Shown here: positions 7,720 to 16,663 of the stretch, in pieces | How the letters are laid out: each line of letters begins with the position of its first letter | Numbering within the stretch: the stretch's first letter is position 1 | Source of the DNA: MKUN01 sp964481425 | Lineage (GTDB): Bacteria > Bacteroidota > Bacteroidia > Chitinophagales > Chitinophagaceae | Length of the DNA stretch: 45,433 nucleotides | Direction of reading: 5' to 3' | Assembly: GCA_964481425.1 (NCBI GenBank) | Contig: CAYZTM010000033.1 | Coordinates: forward strand, 1 to 45,433 | Program-made: the position numbers and the translations under genes | Notes under the pieces: generated by a model | What the model was told of the DNA's origin: nothing | The model's database searches: none | The model's input: only the letters and a program-made list of their open reading frames with translations

Positions 7720-10572
7720 ATGGCAAAAAAGGAACTGGCTGAAACCAGCGGGTACATAGAGATACAGGGAGCCCGGGTACATAACCTGAAGAACATAGAT
7801 GTAAATATCCCCAAGAACAAGCTCGTTGTTATTACCGGCATTAGCGGCAGCGGCAAGTCGTCGCTGGCCTTTGATACCATTTTTGCAGAGGGGCAAAGGA
7901 GGTATATGGAAAGCTTTGCCGCCTATGCCCGCCAGTTCATGGGCGACCTTGACCGCCCCGACGTGGATAAGATCAGGGGCCTGTCACCAGTAATATCTAT
8001 AGAACAAAAGACCACTAACCGCAACCCTCGCTCAACAGTAGGCACGGTAACGGAGGTGTATGACTTTATGCGCCTGCTGTATGCCCGGGCCTCGGAAGCC
8101 TTCTCCTACAATACGGGCAAGAAGATGTCAAAGTTCAGCGAAGATGAGATAGTAGCCCATGTGCGGCAACAGTTCGAGGGTAAGCGTATAGCATTGCTCG
8201 CACCAATCGTACGGGGGCGTAAAGGGCATTACCGTGAGCTGTTCGAGCAACTGCGTAAGCAAGGATATAATAAAGTACGCGTGGACGGGGAGATAACGGA
8301 ACTACGCGAGCGTATGCAGGTGGACCGGTACAAGATACATGATATAGAACTGGTGATAGACCGGCTGCTGGTGCAAGACGATGCCAACGCCCGCCTCAGC
8401 CAAAGTGTACAGAAGGGCTTGCAGATGGGCAAGGACCTGCTGTTCGTGCTGGACATGGACAAGGACCAGTTATCACAATACAGCAAGCAACTGATGTGTG
8501 CCGATACCGGCATATCTTATGAAGAGCCCTCACCTAATACGTTTTCCTTCAACTCGCCCTATGGCTATTGCCCGAAGTGTAAAGGGCTGGGCAGTGTGTA
8601 CCAGGTAAACATGAGCGAGGTACTGCCCGACATGAACAAAAGCATCAACGATGGTGGCATAGCCCCATTGGGGGGCGAGCGTGATGCCTGGACCTTTCAA
8701 CAGGCGACCATCCTGGCAAGAAAGAACAAAATATCCCTGAACACACCGATAAAAGATATACCTCAGAAACAGCTCAATATACTGCTTTATGGGAATGAGG
8801 AAGGGTTGATAAGCTACGACAATGATGAAGCTGACAGTTACCACGAGCATATCGGGCAACACAGCTATGAAGGCATTGTGAACATGCTGCTGCGATGGTT
8901 CAACGAAACAACATCTGAGGCCATACGCGACTGGGCAGAGCACTATATGGAACTGGCCACCTGTACCGAGTGCAATGGCGCAAGATTGAAAAAAGAGAGC
9001 TTATGGTTTAAGGTAGATGGCCTGAACATATCTGAGCTATCGGCAATGTCGCTACAGGAACTGATAACCTGGTTCGGCGATATTGAGGACAGGCTGAACC
9101 ATAAGCAAAACGTCATAGCAAAAGACATCTTAAAAGAGATACGCGACCGCCTGCACTTTCTGCTCGATGTGGGCCTGCATTACCTGGCACTTGACCGCCC
9201 CACCCGCAGCCTGAGCGGGGGCGAATCGCAACGGATAAGACTGGCAACCCAGATAGGCTCGCAACTCACCGGCATCACATACATATTGGATGAGCCCAGC
9301 ATAGGCCTGCACCAGCGCGATAATCACCGGCTGATAACCGCACTGAAAAACCTGCGCGATGGCGGCAATTCCGTGCTGGTAGTAGAGCATGATAAAGACA
9401 TCATGCTGGCTGCAGACCACTTAATTGATATCGGGCCCGCTGCCGGGATACATGGCGGCAGGATAGTGAGCGAGGGCAAGCCTGCCGATGTGATAAAGAG
9501 TGATACTACCACGGCAGGCTACCTTAATCACCATTTAAAAATAGAGGTACCGAACGAACGACGAAAAGGCATTGGTAAAAAACTGGTACTAAAAGGCGCC
9601 AGCGGGCATAATCTGAAAAACGTTAACGTTGCGCTGCCACTGGGTACTTTCATTTGTGTCACGGGTGTTTCGGGTAGCGGCAAGAGTACACTGATCAACG
9701 ACACGCTGTATCCCATACTTGGCAAGCATTGCTACCATAACTTTAAGCAAACGCCCATGCCCTATAAAAGTGTACAGGGACTGGAACATATAGATAAGGT
9801 TATAGAGATAGACCAAAGCCCGATAGGGCGTACCCCCCGCAGTAACCCCGCCACCTATTGCGGCTTCTTCAACGAGATACGACAACTTTTCGCGCAGGTA
9901 CCCGAGGCCAAGATACGTGGCTATAATGCCGGTCGCTTTTCCTTTAATGTAAAAAGCGGGCGCTGCGAGGAATGCCAGGGTGGCGGTATGCGGGTAATTG
10001 AAATGAACTTTCTGCCGGATGTATATGTGCCTTGCGAAAAGTGTAACGGTCGCCGCTATAACCGGGAGACCCTCGAGATACGCTACAAAGGCAAATCGAT
10101 AGCCGATGTGCTCGATATGACTGTGGACGAAGCTGTGGCCTTTTTCACCAACGTGCACTACCTGCACCGCAAGATAAAAACGCTACAGGATGTGGGGCTG
10201 GGCTATGTAACGCTTGGCCAAAGTGCAGTGACCCTGAGTGGTGGCGAGGCACAGCGGGTAAAACTGGCCACTGAACTATCCAAGAGGGATACCGGCCAAA
10301 CCGTATATATATTGGACGAACCGACCACCGGCTTACACTTCGAAGACATTAAGCACCTGCTGGCGGTACTCAACCGGCTGGCCGACCGGGGTAACACTGT
10401 ATTGGTGATAGAACATAATATGGATGTGATAAAAGTGGCCGACCACATCATTGATATGGGGCCGGAAGGCGGCTCAGGAGGGGGCAAGGTAGTAGGCGAA
10501 GGCACCCCGGAACAGATAGCCAAAATAAAAGAAAGCCATACGGGTCAGTACCTGAAAACTGAACTGGAATAA
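7720..10572 (+). CDS. uvrA: Excinuclease ABC subunit A
   Basis: A 950-aa DNA damage sensor of nucleotide excision repair, which loads UvrB at lesions. It has two ABC modules: Walker A GISGSGKSSLAFDT and GVSGSGKSTLINDT, signatures SLSGGESQRIRLATQ and TLSGGEAQRVKLATE, and Walker B YILDEPSIGLH and YILDEPTTGLH. The second zinc finger is intact (CEECQGGG, then CEKCNG). The first is not: where E. coli UvrA has C-x2-C, this protein reads CADT, leaving three of four cysteines (the CPKC pair remains). I recall similar degeneration in other Bacteroidota UvrA, so it may be a lineage trait. The length is normal for UvrA1. It is followed by a perfect bidirectional terminator. Confidence 0.96.
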   Translation: MAKKELAETSGYIEIQGARVHNLKNIDVNIPKNKLVVITGISGSGKSSLAFDTIFAEGQRRYMESFAAYARQFMGDLDRPDVDKIRGLSPVISIEQKTTNRNPRSTVGTVTEVYDFMRLLYARASEAFSYNTGKKMSKFSEDEIVAHVRQQFEGKRIALLAPIVRGRKGHYRELFEQLRKQGYNKVRVDGEITELRERMQVDRYKIHDIELVIDRLLVQDDANARLSQSVQKGLQMGKDLLFVLDMDKDQLSQYSKQLMCADTGISYEEPSPNTFSFNSPYGYCPKCKGLGSVYQVNMSEVLPDMNKSINDGGIAPLGGERDAWTFQQATILARKNKISLNTPIKDIPQKQLNILLYGNEEGLISYDNDEADSYHEHIGQHSYEGIVNMLLRWFNETTSEAIRDWAEHYMELATCTECNGARLKKESLWFKVDGLNISELSAMSLQELITWFGDIEDRLNHKQNVIAKDILKEIRDRLHFLLDVGLHYLALDRPTRSLSGGESQRIRLATQIGSQLTGITYILDEPSIGLHQRDNHRLITALKNLRDGGNSVLVVEHDKDIMLAADHLIDIGPAAGIHGGRIVSEGKPADVIKSDTTTAGYLNHHLKIEVPNERRKGIGKKLVLKGASGHNLKNVNVALPLGTFICVTGVSGSGKSTLINDTLYPILGKHCYHNFKQTPMPYKSVQGLEHIDKVIEIDQSPIGRTPRSNPATYCGFFNEIRQLFAQVPEAKIRGYNAGRFSFNVKSGRCEECQGGGMRVIEMNFLPDVYVPCEKCNGRRYNRETLEIRYKGKSIADVLDMTVDEAVAFFTNVHYLHRKIKTLQDVGLGYVTLGQSAVTLSGGEAQRVKLATELSKRDTGQTVYILDEPTTGLHFEDIKHLLAVLNRLADRGNTVLVIEHNMDVIKVADHIIDMGPEGGSGGGKVVGEGTPEQIAKIKESHTGQYLKTELE

Positions 10573-10575
10573 TGC

Positions 10576-10606
10576 AAAAGAGGCAGGGATGGTCCCTGCC
10601 TCTTTT
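10576..10606. terminator. Bidirectional intrinsic terminator between uvrA and sucD
   Basis: A perfect 14-bp stem (10576-10589 with 10593-10606) and a 3-base loop, AAAAG on the left and CTTTT on the right, between two convergent genes. Confidence 0.9.
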
Positions 10607-10626
10607 AGTATGTTGCCGGCTATAGC

Positions 10627-11511
10627 TTAAGCTACCGATTCTTTTTTGAGCACCTGGGCCATGGTCTTGCCGATATTGGCCGGGCTTTCTACAACATGGA
10701 TACCGCACTCGCCCATGATCTTCATTTTAGCTGCTGCCGTATCATCGGCACCGCCTATAATAGCACCTGCATGGCCCATCCTGCGGCCGGGAGGCGCTGT
10801 TTGACCGGCAATGAACCCAACAACAGGCTTGCGCATGTTATCCTTCAGCCAGCGGGCAGCTTCAGCCTCCATGTTACCGCCTATCTCGCCTATCATGATG
10901 ATACCATCAGTTTCTTCATCGTTCATCAGCAATTCCACAGCTTCTTTGGTAGTAGTACCTATGATCGGGTCACCACCTATACCAATCGCTGTTGATATAC
11001 CCATACCGGCTTTTACCACCTGGTCGGCAGCTTCGTAAGTAAGAGTACCTGATTTTGACACTACACCAATACGGCCCGGTACGAAAACGAAGCCCGGCAT
11101 GATGCCCACTTTTGCCTCGCCTGCGGTAATAACACCCGGGCAATTGGGGCCTATCAACCTGCAATCTTTGCCGTTAAGGAAATCGCGAGCTTTCACCATA
11201 TCCTGGACCGGTATGCCCTCAGTGATACAGATGATGACTTTGATGCCTGCATCAGCAGCTTCCATAATAGCGTCGCCGGCAAATGCCGGGGGAACAAAAA
11301 TGATGGAAACATCGGCGCCGGTGCCGGTAACGGCATCCTTTACCGTATTGAATACGGGACGGTCGAGGTGCTGGCTGCCGCCCTTACCGGGGGTAACGCC
11401 ACCCACTACGTTGGTGCCATATTCTATCATCTGGGTAGCATGGAATGTACCTTCAGTACCTGTAAAACCCTGTACTATAACTTTTGAATCCTTATTAACT
11501 AAAACAGCCAT
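10627..11511 (-). CDS. sucD: Succinyl-CoA synthetase (ADP-forming), alpha subunit
   Basis: The 294-aa alpha subunit of the citric-acid-cycle enzyme that interconverts succinyl-CoA and succinate with substrate-level phosphorylation. Visible family marks are the CoA-binding N-terminus (VIVQGFTGTEGTFHA, GGVTPGKGG), the IGPNCPGVI segment, GVVSKSGTLTYEA, and the phosphorylated histidine in GRRMGHAGAII. The length is normal. The beta subunit gene sucC is not adjacent, so the heterodimer partner must be encoded elsewhere. The gene is monocistronic here, with a perfect -7 element (TAAATTTG, 11552-11559) and a shared terminator with uvrA. Confidence 0.96.
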   Translation of the reverse strand: MAVLVNKDSKVIVQGFTGTEGTFHATQMIEYGTNVVGGVTPGKGGSQHLDRPVFNTVKDAVTGTGADVSIIFVPPAFAGDAIMEAADAGIKVIICITEGIPVQDMVKARDFLNGKDCRLIGPNCPGVITAGEAKVGIMPGFVFVPGRIGVVSKSGTLTYEAADQVVKAGMGISTAIGIGGDPIIGTTTKEAVELLMNDEETDGIIMIGEIGGNMEAEAARWLKDNMRKPVVGFIAGQTAPPGRRMGHAGAIIGGADDTAAAKMKIMGECGIHVVESPANIGKTMAQVLKKESVA

Positions 11512-11551
11512 GAGCCTTATATAATAACAGTGAAAATTTTTATAACGCGGG

Positions 11552-11559
11552 CAAATTTA
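11552..11559 (-). promoter_or_regulatory. -7 promoter element of sucD (TAAATTTG)
   Basis: A perfect TAnnTTTG match 40 bases before the sucD ATG. No clear -33 TTG is found at the usual spacing. Confidence 0.55.
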
Positions 11560-11629
11560 AGGTAAATGCCCTCAAATGCAAATTAAGAAATGCCCTATAG
11601 CAAGGAATAGGAGATAATAAATTGGGGGT

Positions 11630-11762
11630 TCCCAACCTTTTGTAGCAAGCTACCGTCTATTTATTTGCTACGATGATAGACTCCTGACATAGATAAAAGA
11701 TTAAATTTTGTAATGGGTAATCAATTCTAGATTTCGAAGGCCGGTATCTACCGGCCTTTTTC
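11630..11762 (+). ncRNA. Candidate small RNA ending in an orphan intrinsic terminator
   Basis: The stretch 11512-11852 contains no plausible protein gene. A strong terminator at 11737-11762 has no plus-strand gene upstream of it, since uvrA has its own terminator about 1.1 kb earlier. Upstream of it a TAAATTGG sequence (near 11628) resembles a -7 element, and the region between can form stems (GTAGCA with TGCTAC, GTCTAT with ATAGAC). An RNA of about 120 nt is a reasonable guess. The alternative is a relic terminator from a lost gene. Confidence 0.3.
11737..11762 (+). terminator. Orphan intrinsic terminator
   Basis: A 10-bp GC-rich stem (11737-11746 with 11749-11758) with a 2-base loop, followed by a T-rich tract on the plus strand only. 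No upstream gene requires it. Confidence 0.75.
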
Positions 11763-11852
11763 ATTTTTTAATAAACAGTTCTAACATTTACCTAATTTAT
11801 TACGTCAATCAGATAAACCCACCTTATTGGATCCTTAAAAATCGAAACCAAA

Positions 11853-13553
11853 ATGAAAAAGATCTATTTAATCCTTGCAGCCATTTTTGCGCTGCTGGCA
11901 AGCAATACAAACACAGCTGCACAGACGTACACCATCATTGCGGATTCGGTCAATGCAGACACCAGTTGTTCATGGATCAATCTTGATGTAACAAGTAATG
12001 TTTATACAGTTGGACAAAAAGTGTTGGTTTTATGGGGTGATGCAACGGTTGATACTGTTTATTGTTCAAATGCAGCAGGACAAGGACATATACATAAGTA
12101 CCATTCGTATGCACTGATCGGCACCTATTCTATAAAATCAGTACTGATCAATGCTAATATACACGTCGATTCGGCTACAATATCCTATACCAACAATGGT
12201 TGTTATCACCTATTCAGCATAGGGTCATATAATGACCTTAATACAAATTGCGCCTACGACCTGGGCGATATTCCCAACAACTTCCCCCTGACCATAGAGG
12301 TCGATTCCAACAATGTACCCATTGATACCGTCAGTACACCGGGGCTAAATATCTATCAAAACGGCCCTCCGGGTACCATATACCAGTATAAAGTTATCGC
12401 TACCCCGCCGGGTATGCTGGTAACATGCCCTGTAAATGGTATCATACTGGATACGGTATCTAACCTTGCAACACAAACCACCACAAAATATTTTGGTATA
12501 AACTGTACCGCAGTTCCCGTATTTGACCTGGCCGAAAATGTAAGTGTCTGCGTAAGTCCTTACCATGGACATATAAACATCGACCTTACAAACACGGATT
12601 GTAACGGAACAAACGCAACTCTTGTAGTTAACTTAAGTCCCAATTTACCCTTTGATGCCTCGTACCCACCCCCGACAACGATCGTAGGCAACACACTAAC
12701 TTATAATCTTACAGTAGCATCCATTTACCCTCAATACATAACTATTGTTGTAGATTCCAACCAACTTCCATTATTGGCAGTGGGTGATACATTCCATACC
12801 AGTTACTACTTGACACCTACAGTTGGCGATACTGATATTACTAATAACACAGTGATAAGAGTAGATACGGTACATGCGGCCTTCGACCCCAACTACAAAG
12901 ACGTTACCCCCCAGGGTGATATCGCAGCCGGCGATGAGCTGAAATACACGATCAATTTTGAGAATACCGGCAACGATACCGCCCACAACATCTACATTCT
13001 CGATACCTTATCTGACAACCTTGACCCAAATACGCTTAAAATAGTTACCAGTACCGCAACTGTATACACACAGGTATTGGCCTATGGCACACACCATCTT
13101 GTACGGTTCAACTTCCCGGGCATTATGCTTCCCGACAGCTCACATCACGGGCTTTGCGACGGGAATGTCGTATTCACTATCCAGTCAAAGACCGCATTGG
13201 CTCCGGGGACCTACATACCTAACAAGGCCGGCATCTACTTCGATTATAACCCCGTTGTTATGACCAACGAGGTGGTAAACAGGATACCATTACCCCAAAA
13301 TGTGTCTGTGCTCTCAGCTGGCAGCAATGTATTACTATACCCCAACCCGGTTAGTGACATTCTGACCATCAGCGCGGATGCAAAATCATTCAGCTCAATA
13401 GAGATAAGTAATACCATTGGCCAACTGATGCTGAAACAAAGCATAAAGCAAAATGAGACCAAAGTGAACGTAAAAGCACTACCAGGTGGTATCTACTTTG
13501 CTACGATGAAAGGTGAAGGGGGAAGCAGGACTATTAAGTTTGAGAAATTATAA
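11853..13553 (+). CDS. Secreted T9SS type A sorting domain protein with DUF11/DUF7619-like repeat domain
   Basis: The 566-aa protein has a signal peptide (MKKIYLILAAIFALLASNTNTAAQ). A beta-rich N-terminal part is followed by an SdrD-B-like segment (YNDLNTNCAYDLGD, about residues 125-140). Next is a DUF11/DUF7619-type domain (DPNYKDVTPQGDIAAGDELK, then INFENTGNDTAHNIYILDTL; about 345-480). The C-terminal sorting signal (LYPNPVSDILTIS, with GGIYFATMKGEGG, ending KFEKL) directs export by the type IX system and anchoring on the surface. The role is unknown; such proteins are often adhesins or surface-layer components. It forms a tandem pair with a paralogue starting 11 bases later, probably one transcript. 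No convincing promoter was found in the 90 bases upstream. Confidence 0.9.
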   Translation: MKKIYLILAAIFALLASNTNTAAQTYTIIADSVNADTSCSWINLDVTSNVYTVGQKVLVLWGDATVDTVYCSNAAGQGHIHKYHSYALIGTYSIKSVLINANIHVDSATISYTNNGCYHLFSIGSYNDLNTNCAYDLGDIPNNFPLTIEVDSNNVPIDTVSTPGLNIYQNGPPGTIYQYKVIATPPGMLVTCPVNGIILDTVSNLATQTTTKYFGINCTAVPVFDLAENVSVCVSPYHGHINIDLTNTDCNGTNATLVVNLSPNLPFDASYPPPTTIVGNTLTYNLTVASIYPQYITIVVDSNQLPLLAVGDTFHTSYYLTPTVGDTDITNNTVIRVDTVHAAFDPNYKDVTPQGDIAAGDELKYTINFENTGNDTAHNIYILDTLSDNLDPNTLKIVTSTATVYTQVLAYGTHHLVRFNFPGIMLPDSSHHGLCDGNVVFTIQSKTALAPGTYIPNKAGIYFDYNPVVMTNEVVNRIPLPQNVSVLSAGSNVLLYPNPVSDILTISADAKSFSSIEISNTIGQLMLKQSIKQNETKVNVKALPGGIYFATMKGEGGSRTIKFEKL

Positions 13554-13564
13554 AAGAGTTGAAA

Positions 13565-15256
13565 ATGCTCAGGACTTATCTAAAATTATCGTTGGTCATC
13601 ATTCTATGCGCGACAAAACAGTTGACTGCGCAGATAATTAACCATAGTGCTTCGTTCATGCCGGACGTCACATGCAACGGAGTGACTTTCTCATTAACAA
13701 CAGCCAATGCCTATCCCGATACCAACCATAAGATCATAAACTATTGGGGCGATGGATCTACCTCAATAGTGTCCATTCTTCCATATGCCACTACTACAAC
13801 TTTCTCACATTTCTTTAACTACCCTGGCACTTACACAGTAAAACATGTGTTGAGTGACAATTCCGATTCAGTAAGTTTTTCTTATGAGCATAAAGCTTGC
13901 CAGCTGGCACATATAAATTCGTTTTACGACGACAATAACAACTGCAACTTCGATAGCCCAACAGACTTTTACATTACTTTACCACTTACAATAAAAGTGG
14001 ATTCCGCCAATGTTACAATAGATACGATCAGGGTTAGCGGAGGTTTTTACTACCCGATGTATGGTCCGGTCGGCACGCCATACACCTTCAAGGTTATCAG
14101 CACTACTCCTGGCACACAGATCAATTGCCCTGTCAATAACACGATAACTTATACAGTTTCTAACATAGTGAATGCCTATCCTGATGAATCTTTCAGCATT
14201 GGCAGCGCTGGTACTACGGGTACATTTGATCTTTCCGAGAATGTCACTGTCCGTGCAGGCCGGCATCATGCCCAGGCTAACATCCTTGTATACAATAGTT
14301 ATTTTAATGCACAAAATGCATTACTGACTATGAATTTCAGTCAAAAATATGTCTTCATCAGTGCATCAAATAACCCTGCGGCAAACGGCAATACATTGAC
14401 ATGGAATTTAGGCTTGCTGCCACCCATGACCTCAGTAAACCTAACGACGGACTTTGAAGTACCGGGGCCCTGGCTTTTACCTGGTGATACGGTACACTCT
14501 GATTATTACCTGACACCAATTGCTGGCGACAGCAACACCTTAAATAACATAATCATTCATGAGGATACCATTTGTTCCTCATACGATCCAAATTATATCG
14601 ACGTAACACCAAAAGGTTACATCACTGCCGGGACAAAGCTCAATTACACTATAGAATTTGAAAATACTGGCAATGCCCCCGCAAATAACATCTCCATCCT
14701 AGATACCCTTCCCAATGACCTTTTACCCCATACACTTGATATTGTGAACAGCTCTGCGTTTATGGAATTCAGTTTGAATAGAATAACTTCTGGCGCGTAT
14801 GTCGCAAAATTCGATTTTCCCAACATCAACCTACTTGATAGCTCTCATCATGATGACTGTACCGGGATGGTGATCTTTACCATAAATACTAAAACAGGTC
14901 TAGCCCCAGGTACTTACATACCCAACCGTGCTGGTATTTACTTCGATGACAACGAAGTAGTAATGACCAATTCAGCTACCAACATGATAGGCATACCCCA
15001 AAGTGTAAATACAATGAGCAACGTTACACATACAAACCTCTATCCAAACCCCGTTGCCGATATCCTCACCATCAATACCGATGTGACGGTTTACAACTCA
15101 GTGGAAATAAGCAACACAATAGGCCAGATAATGCTGCAACAAAACATAACGCAAAACGAAACCAAAGTCAACGTAAAGTCCCTACCTGCGGGTATCTACT
15201 TTGCTACGCTTAAAGGTGAGGGCGGCAGCAAAACCATCAAATTCGAGAAACTTTAG
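13565..15256 (+). CDS. Secreted T9SS type A sorting domain protein, paralogue of the preceding gene
   Basis: The 563-aa protein has the same architecture as its upstream neighbour: signal peptide (MLRTYLKLSLVIILCATKQLTAQ), an SdrD-B-like segment (FYDDNNNCNFDSPTDF), a DUF11/DUF7619-like domain (DPNYIDVTPKGYITAG, FENTGNAPANNISILDTLPN) and a type A sorting domain (LYPNPVADILTIN, ending KFEKL). The C-terminal 60 residues are nearly the same in both, while the N-terminal halves have diverged strongly, as expected after an old duplication with conserved secretion and domain-core constraints. I chose ATG 13565; an in-frame TTG six bases earlier is less likely. A terminator follows. Confidence 0.9.
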   Translation: MLRTYLKLSLVIILCATKQLTAQIINHSASFMPDVTCNGVTFSLTTANAYPDTNHKIINYWGDGSTSIVSILPYATTTTFSHFFNYPGTYTVKHVLSDNSDSVSFSYEHKACQLAHINSFYDDNNNCNFDSPTDFYITLPLTIKVDSANVTIDTIRVSGGFYYPMYGPVGTPYTFKVISTTPGTQINCPVNNTITYTVSNIVNAYPDESFSIGSAGTTGTFDLSENVTVRAGRHHAQANILVYNSYFNAQNALLTMNFSQKYVFISASNNPAANGNTLTWNLGLLPPMTSVNLTTDFEVPGPWLLPGDTVHSDYYLTPIAGDSNTLNNIIIHEDTICSSYDPNYIDVTPKGYITAGTKLNYTIEFENTGNAPANNISILDTLPNDLLPHTLDIVNSSAFMEFSLNRITSGAYVAKFDFPNINLLDSSHHDDCTGMVIFTINTKTGLAPGTYIPNRAGIYFDDNEVVMTNSATNMIGIPQSVNTMSNVTHTNLYPNPVADILTINTDVTVYNSVEISNTIGQIMLQQNITQNETKVNVKSLPAGIYFATLKGEGGSKTIKFEKL

Positions 15257-15278
15257 TCAATACGGTCATCCCAAATAT

Positions 15279-15307
15279 ATAAGGGCTGCGCGATGCGCAG
15301 CCCTTAT
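15279..15307. terminator. Bidirectional intrinsic terminator between the T9SS gene pair and fabD
   Basis: AAGGGCTGCGC (15281-15291) pairs with GCGCAGCCCTT (15295-15305) around a GAT loop; two more A-T pairs extend the stem. It lies between convergent genes. Confidence 0.85.
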
Positions 15308-15328
15308 TATTATCATACAATACTTTTC

Positions 15329-16210
15329 TTAGTTAATACCATCCACAGCTACATCCTTCGCTATCTTTTTTACCAAGCCCTGCAATACGCTGCCGGGGCC
15401 CACCTCTGTGAACCGGGTAACTCCGTGTTCTACCATACGTTCTATGGTCTGTGTCCAGCGGACAGGCGAGGTGAGCTGGTTGATGAGGTTTTGCTTGATG
15501 ACCTGTGGTTCTATATACGGGCTTGCATCCACATTCTGATAGATTGGGCAAGTGGGGTTACTGAAATGCGTCGCTTTGATAGCCTGTTGCAGTTCTTCCT
15601 TCGCGGGCTCCATTAGTGGCGAATGGAAGGCGCCGCCCACGGGCAGCACGAGGGCGCGCTTGGCGCCCGCTGCCTTCAATAGCTCGCAGGCTTTATTGAT
15701 GCCTGCTATGCTACCACTGATGACCAACTGGCCCGGGCTGTTATAATTGGCAGCTACCACTACCTCATCGGTAATACCGCTTAGTATCTCTTCAATTTTA
15801 GCGTCTTCCATGCCCAGCACGGCTGCCATGGTTGAGGGGTTTATCTCGCATGCTTTTTGCATGGCCAATGCACGCTTTGATACGAGCTTGAGGCCGTCTT
15901 CGAAGGATAGTACTTTATTCGCTACGAGAGCGGAAAGCTCACCCAATGAATGGCCTGCCACTACATCGGGGATAAGATCGGGGGTCGTATTGAACAGTAT
16001 GACCGAGTGCAGGAATACTGCGGGCTGGGTAACCTTCGTTTGCTTCAGGTCCTCATCGCTGCCGTTAAACATAATATCGGTAATGCGGAAACCCAGGATC
16101 TCATTGGCTTGCTCAAAATATTCCTTTGCCAGTGAATTTTGTTCGTACAGGTTCTTTCCCATCCCCGAAAACTGGGCGCCCTGCCCGGGGAATATGTATG
16201 CATGTTTCAT
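15329..16210 (-). CDS. fabD: Malonyl-CoA:acyl carrier protein transacylase
   Basis: A 293-aa cytosolic enzyme that loads malonyl groups onto acyl carrier protein for fatty acid synthesis. The N-terminal FPGQGAQFSGMG, the catalytic serine in VAGHSLGEL (the usual GHSLGE elbow), the second active-site region with VGGAFHSPLMEPA (catalytic His) and the QNVDASP segment are all present. The length matches bacterial FabD. It stands alone rather than in a fab cluster. A possible -7 element, TATTTTAG (one mismatch), lies at 16229-16236. Confidence 0.96.
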   Translation of the reverse strand: MKHAYIFPGQGAQFSGMGKNLYEQNSLAKEYFEQANEILGFRITDIMFNGSDEDLKQTKVTQPAVFLHSVILFNTTPDLIPDVVAGHSLGELSALVANKVLSFEDGLKLVSKRALAMQKACEINPSTMAAVLGMEDAKIEEILSGITDEVVVAANYNSPGQLVISGSIAGINKACELLKAAGAKRALVLPVGGAFHSPLMEPAKEELQQAIKATHFSNPTCPIYQNVDASPYIEPQVIKQNLINQLTSPVRWTQTIERMVEHGVTRFTEVGPGSVLQGLVKKIAKDVAVDGIN

Positions 16211-16315
16211 AAATGTCTTTTTACGGGGCTAAAATAAAGCCAAATGACCTATCCGCAAACATTTTGACTATAGCCATATTGATATTGCCAAAGTCCTGAA
16301 AGATCTCTGTAGCCG

Positions 16316-16323
16316 TATCTTTG
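16316..16323 (+). promoter_or_regulatory. -7 promoter element of the bacilliredoxin gene (TATCTTTG)
   Basis: A perfect TAnnTTTG with only four bases (CAAT) between it and the ATG at 16328. The arrangement is almost the same as upstream of amn and predicts a leaderless mRNA. Confidence 0.55.
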
Positions 16324-16327
16324 CAAT

Positions 16328-16657
16328 ATGAACTGGATACCGCTGACGGAAGAAGCACAATTAGAAACAATAAAGGAAGAAAGTAAAACACAGGCTGTGG
16401 TGATCTTCAAACACAGCACCCGCTGCTCCATCAGCTCTATGGCGAAAATGAGACTGGAACGCGAAGCAGCTCCAGAAGGCATTAAATTCTATTACCTGGA
16501 CCTGATCGCATACAGGCCGGTATCCAATAAGATAGCTGAGTTATTTTCTGTATGGCATGAGTCACCACAGGTATTGCTGATAAAGAATGGGGAATGCATC
16601 TATGATGAAAGTCATAATGGCATCAGCATGCAGGAAATATCCGAGCAGGCTGCGTAA
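16328..16657 (+). CDS. YtxJ/BrxC-type monothiol bacilliredoxin (DUF2847)
   Basis: The 109-aa protein has a thioredoxin-like fold and matches the bacillithiol-linked YtxJ family: IFKHSTRCSISSMA carries the single active-site cysteine in a TRCS motif, followed by FYYLDLIAYRPVSNKIAELF and the cis-proline region HESPQVLLIKNG. These proteins remove bacillithiol from oxidised cytosolic proteins, so the organism probably makes bacillithiol, although no bsh gene lies here. It ends 6 bases before the convergent MATE gene. The length is normal for the family. Confidence 0.88.
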   Translation: MNWIPLTEEAQLETIKEESKTQAVVIFKHSTRCSISSMAKMRLEREAAPEGIKFYYLDLIAYRPVSNKIAELFSVWHESPQVLLIKNGECIYDESHNGISMQEISEQAA

Positions 16658-16663
16658 ACAGGC

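Noticed and set aside
11630..11760. tRNA or riboswitch in the sucD-T9SS gap
   Set aside because: No acceptor stem, TTCGA arm in correct context or CCA-like end was found, and no known riboswitch core was recognised.
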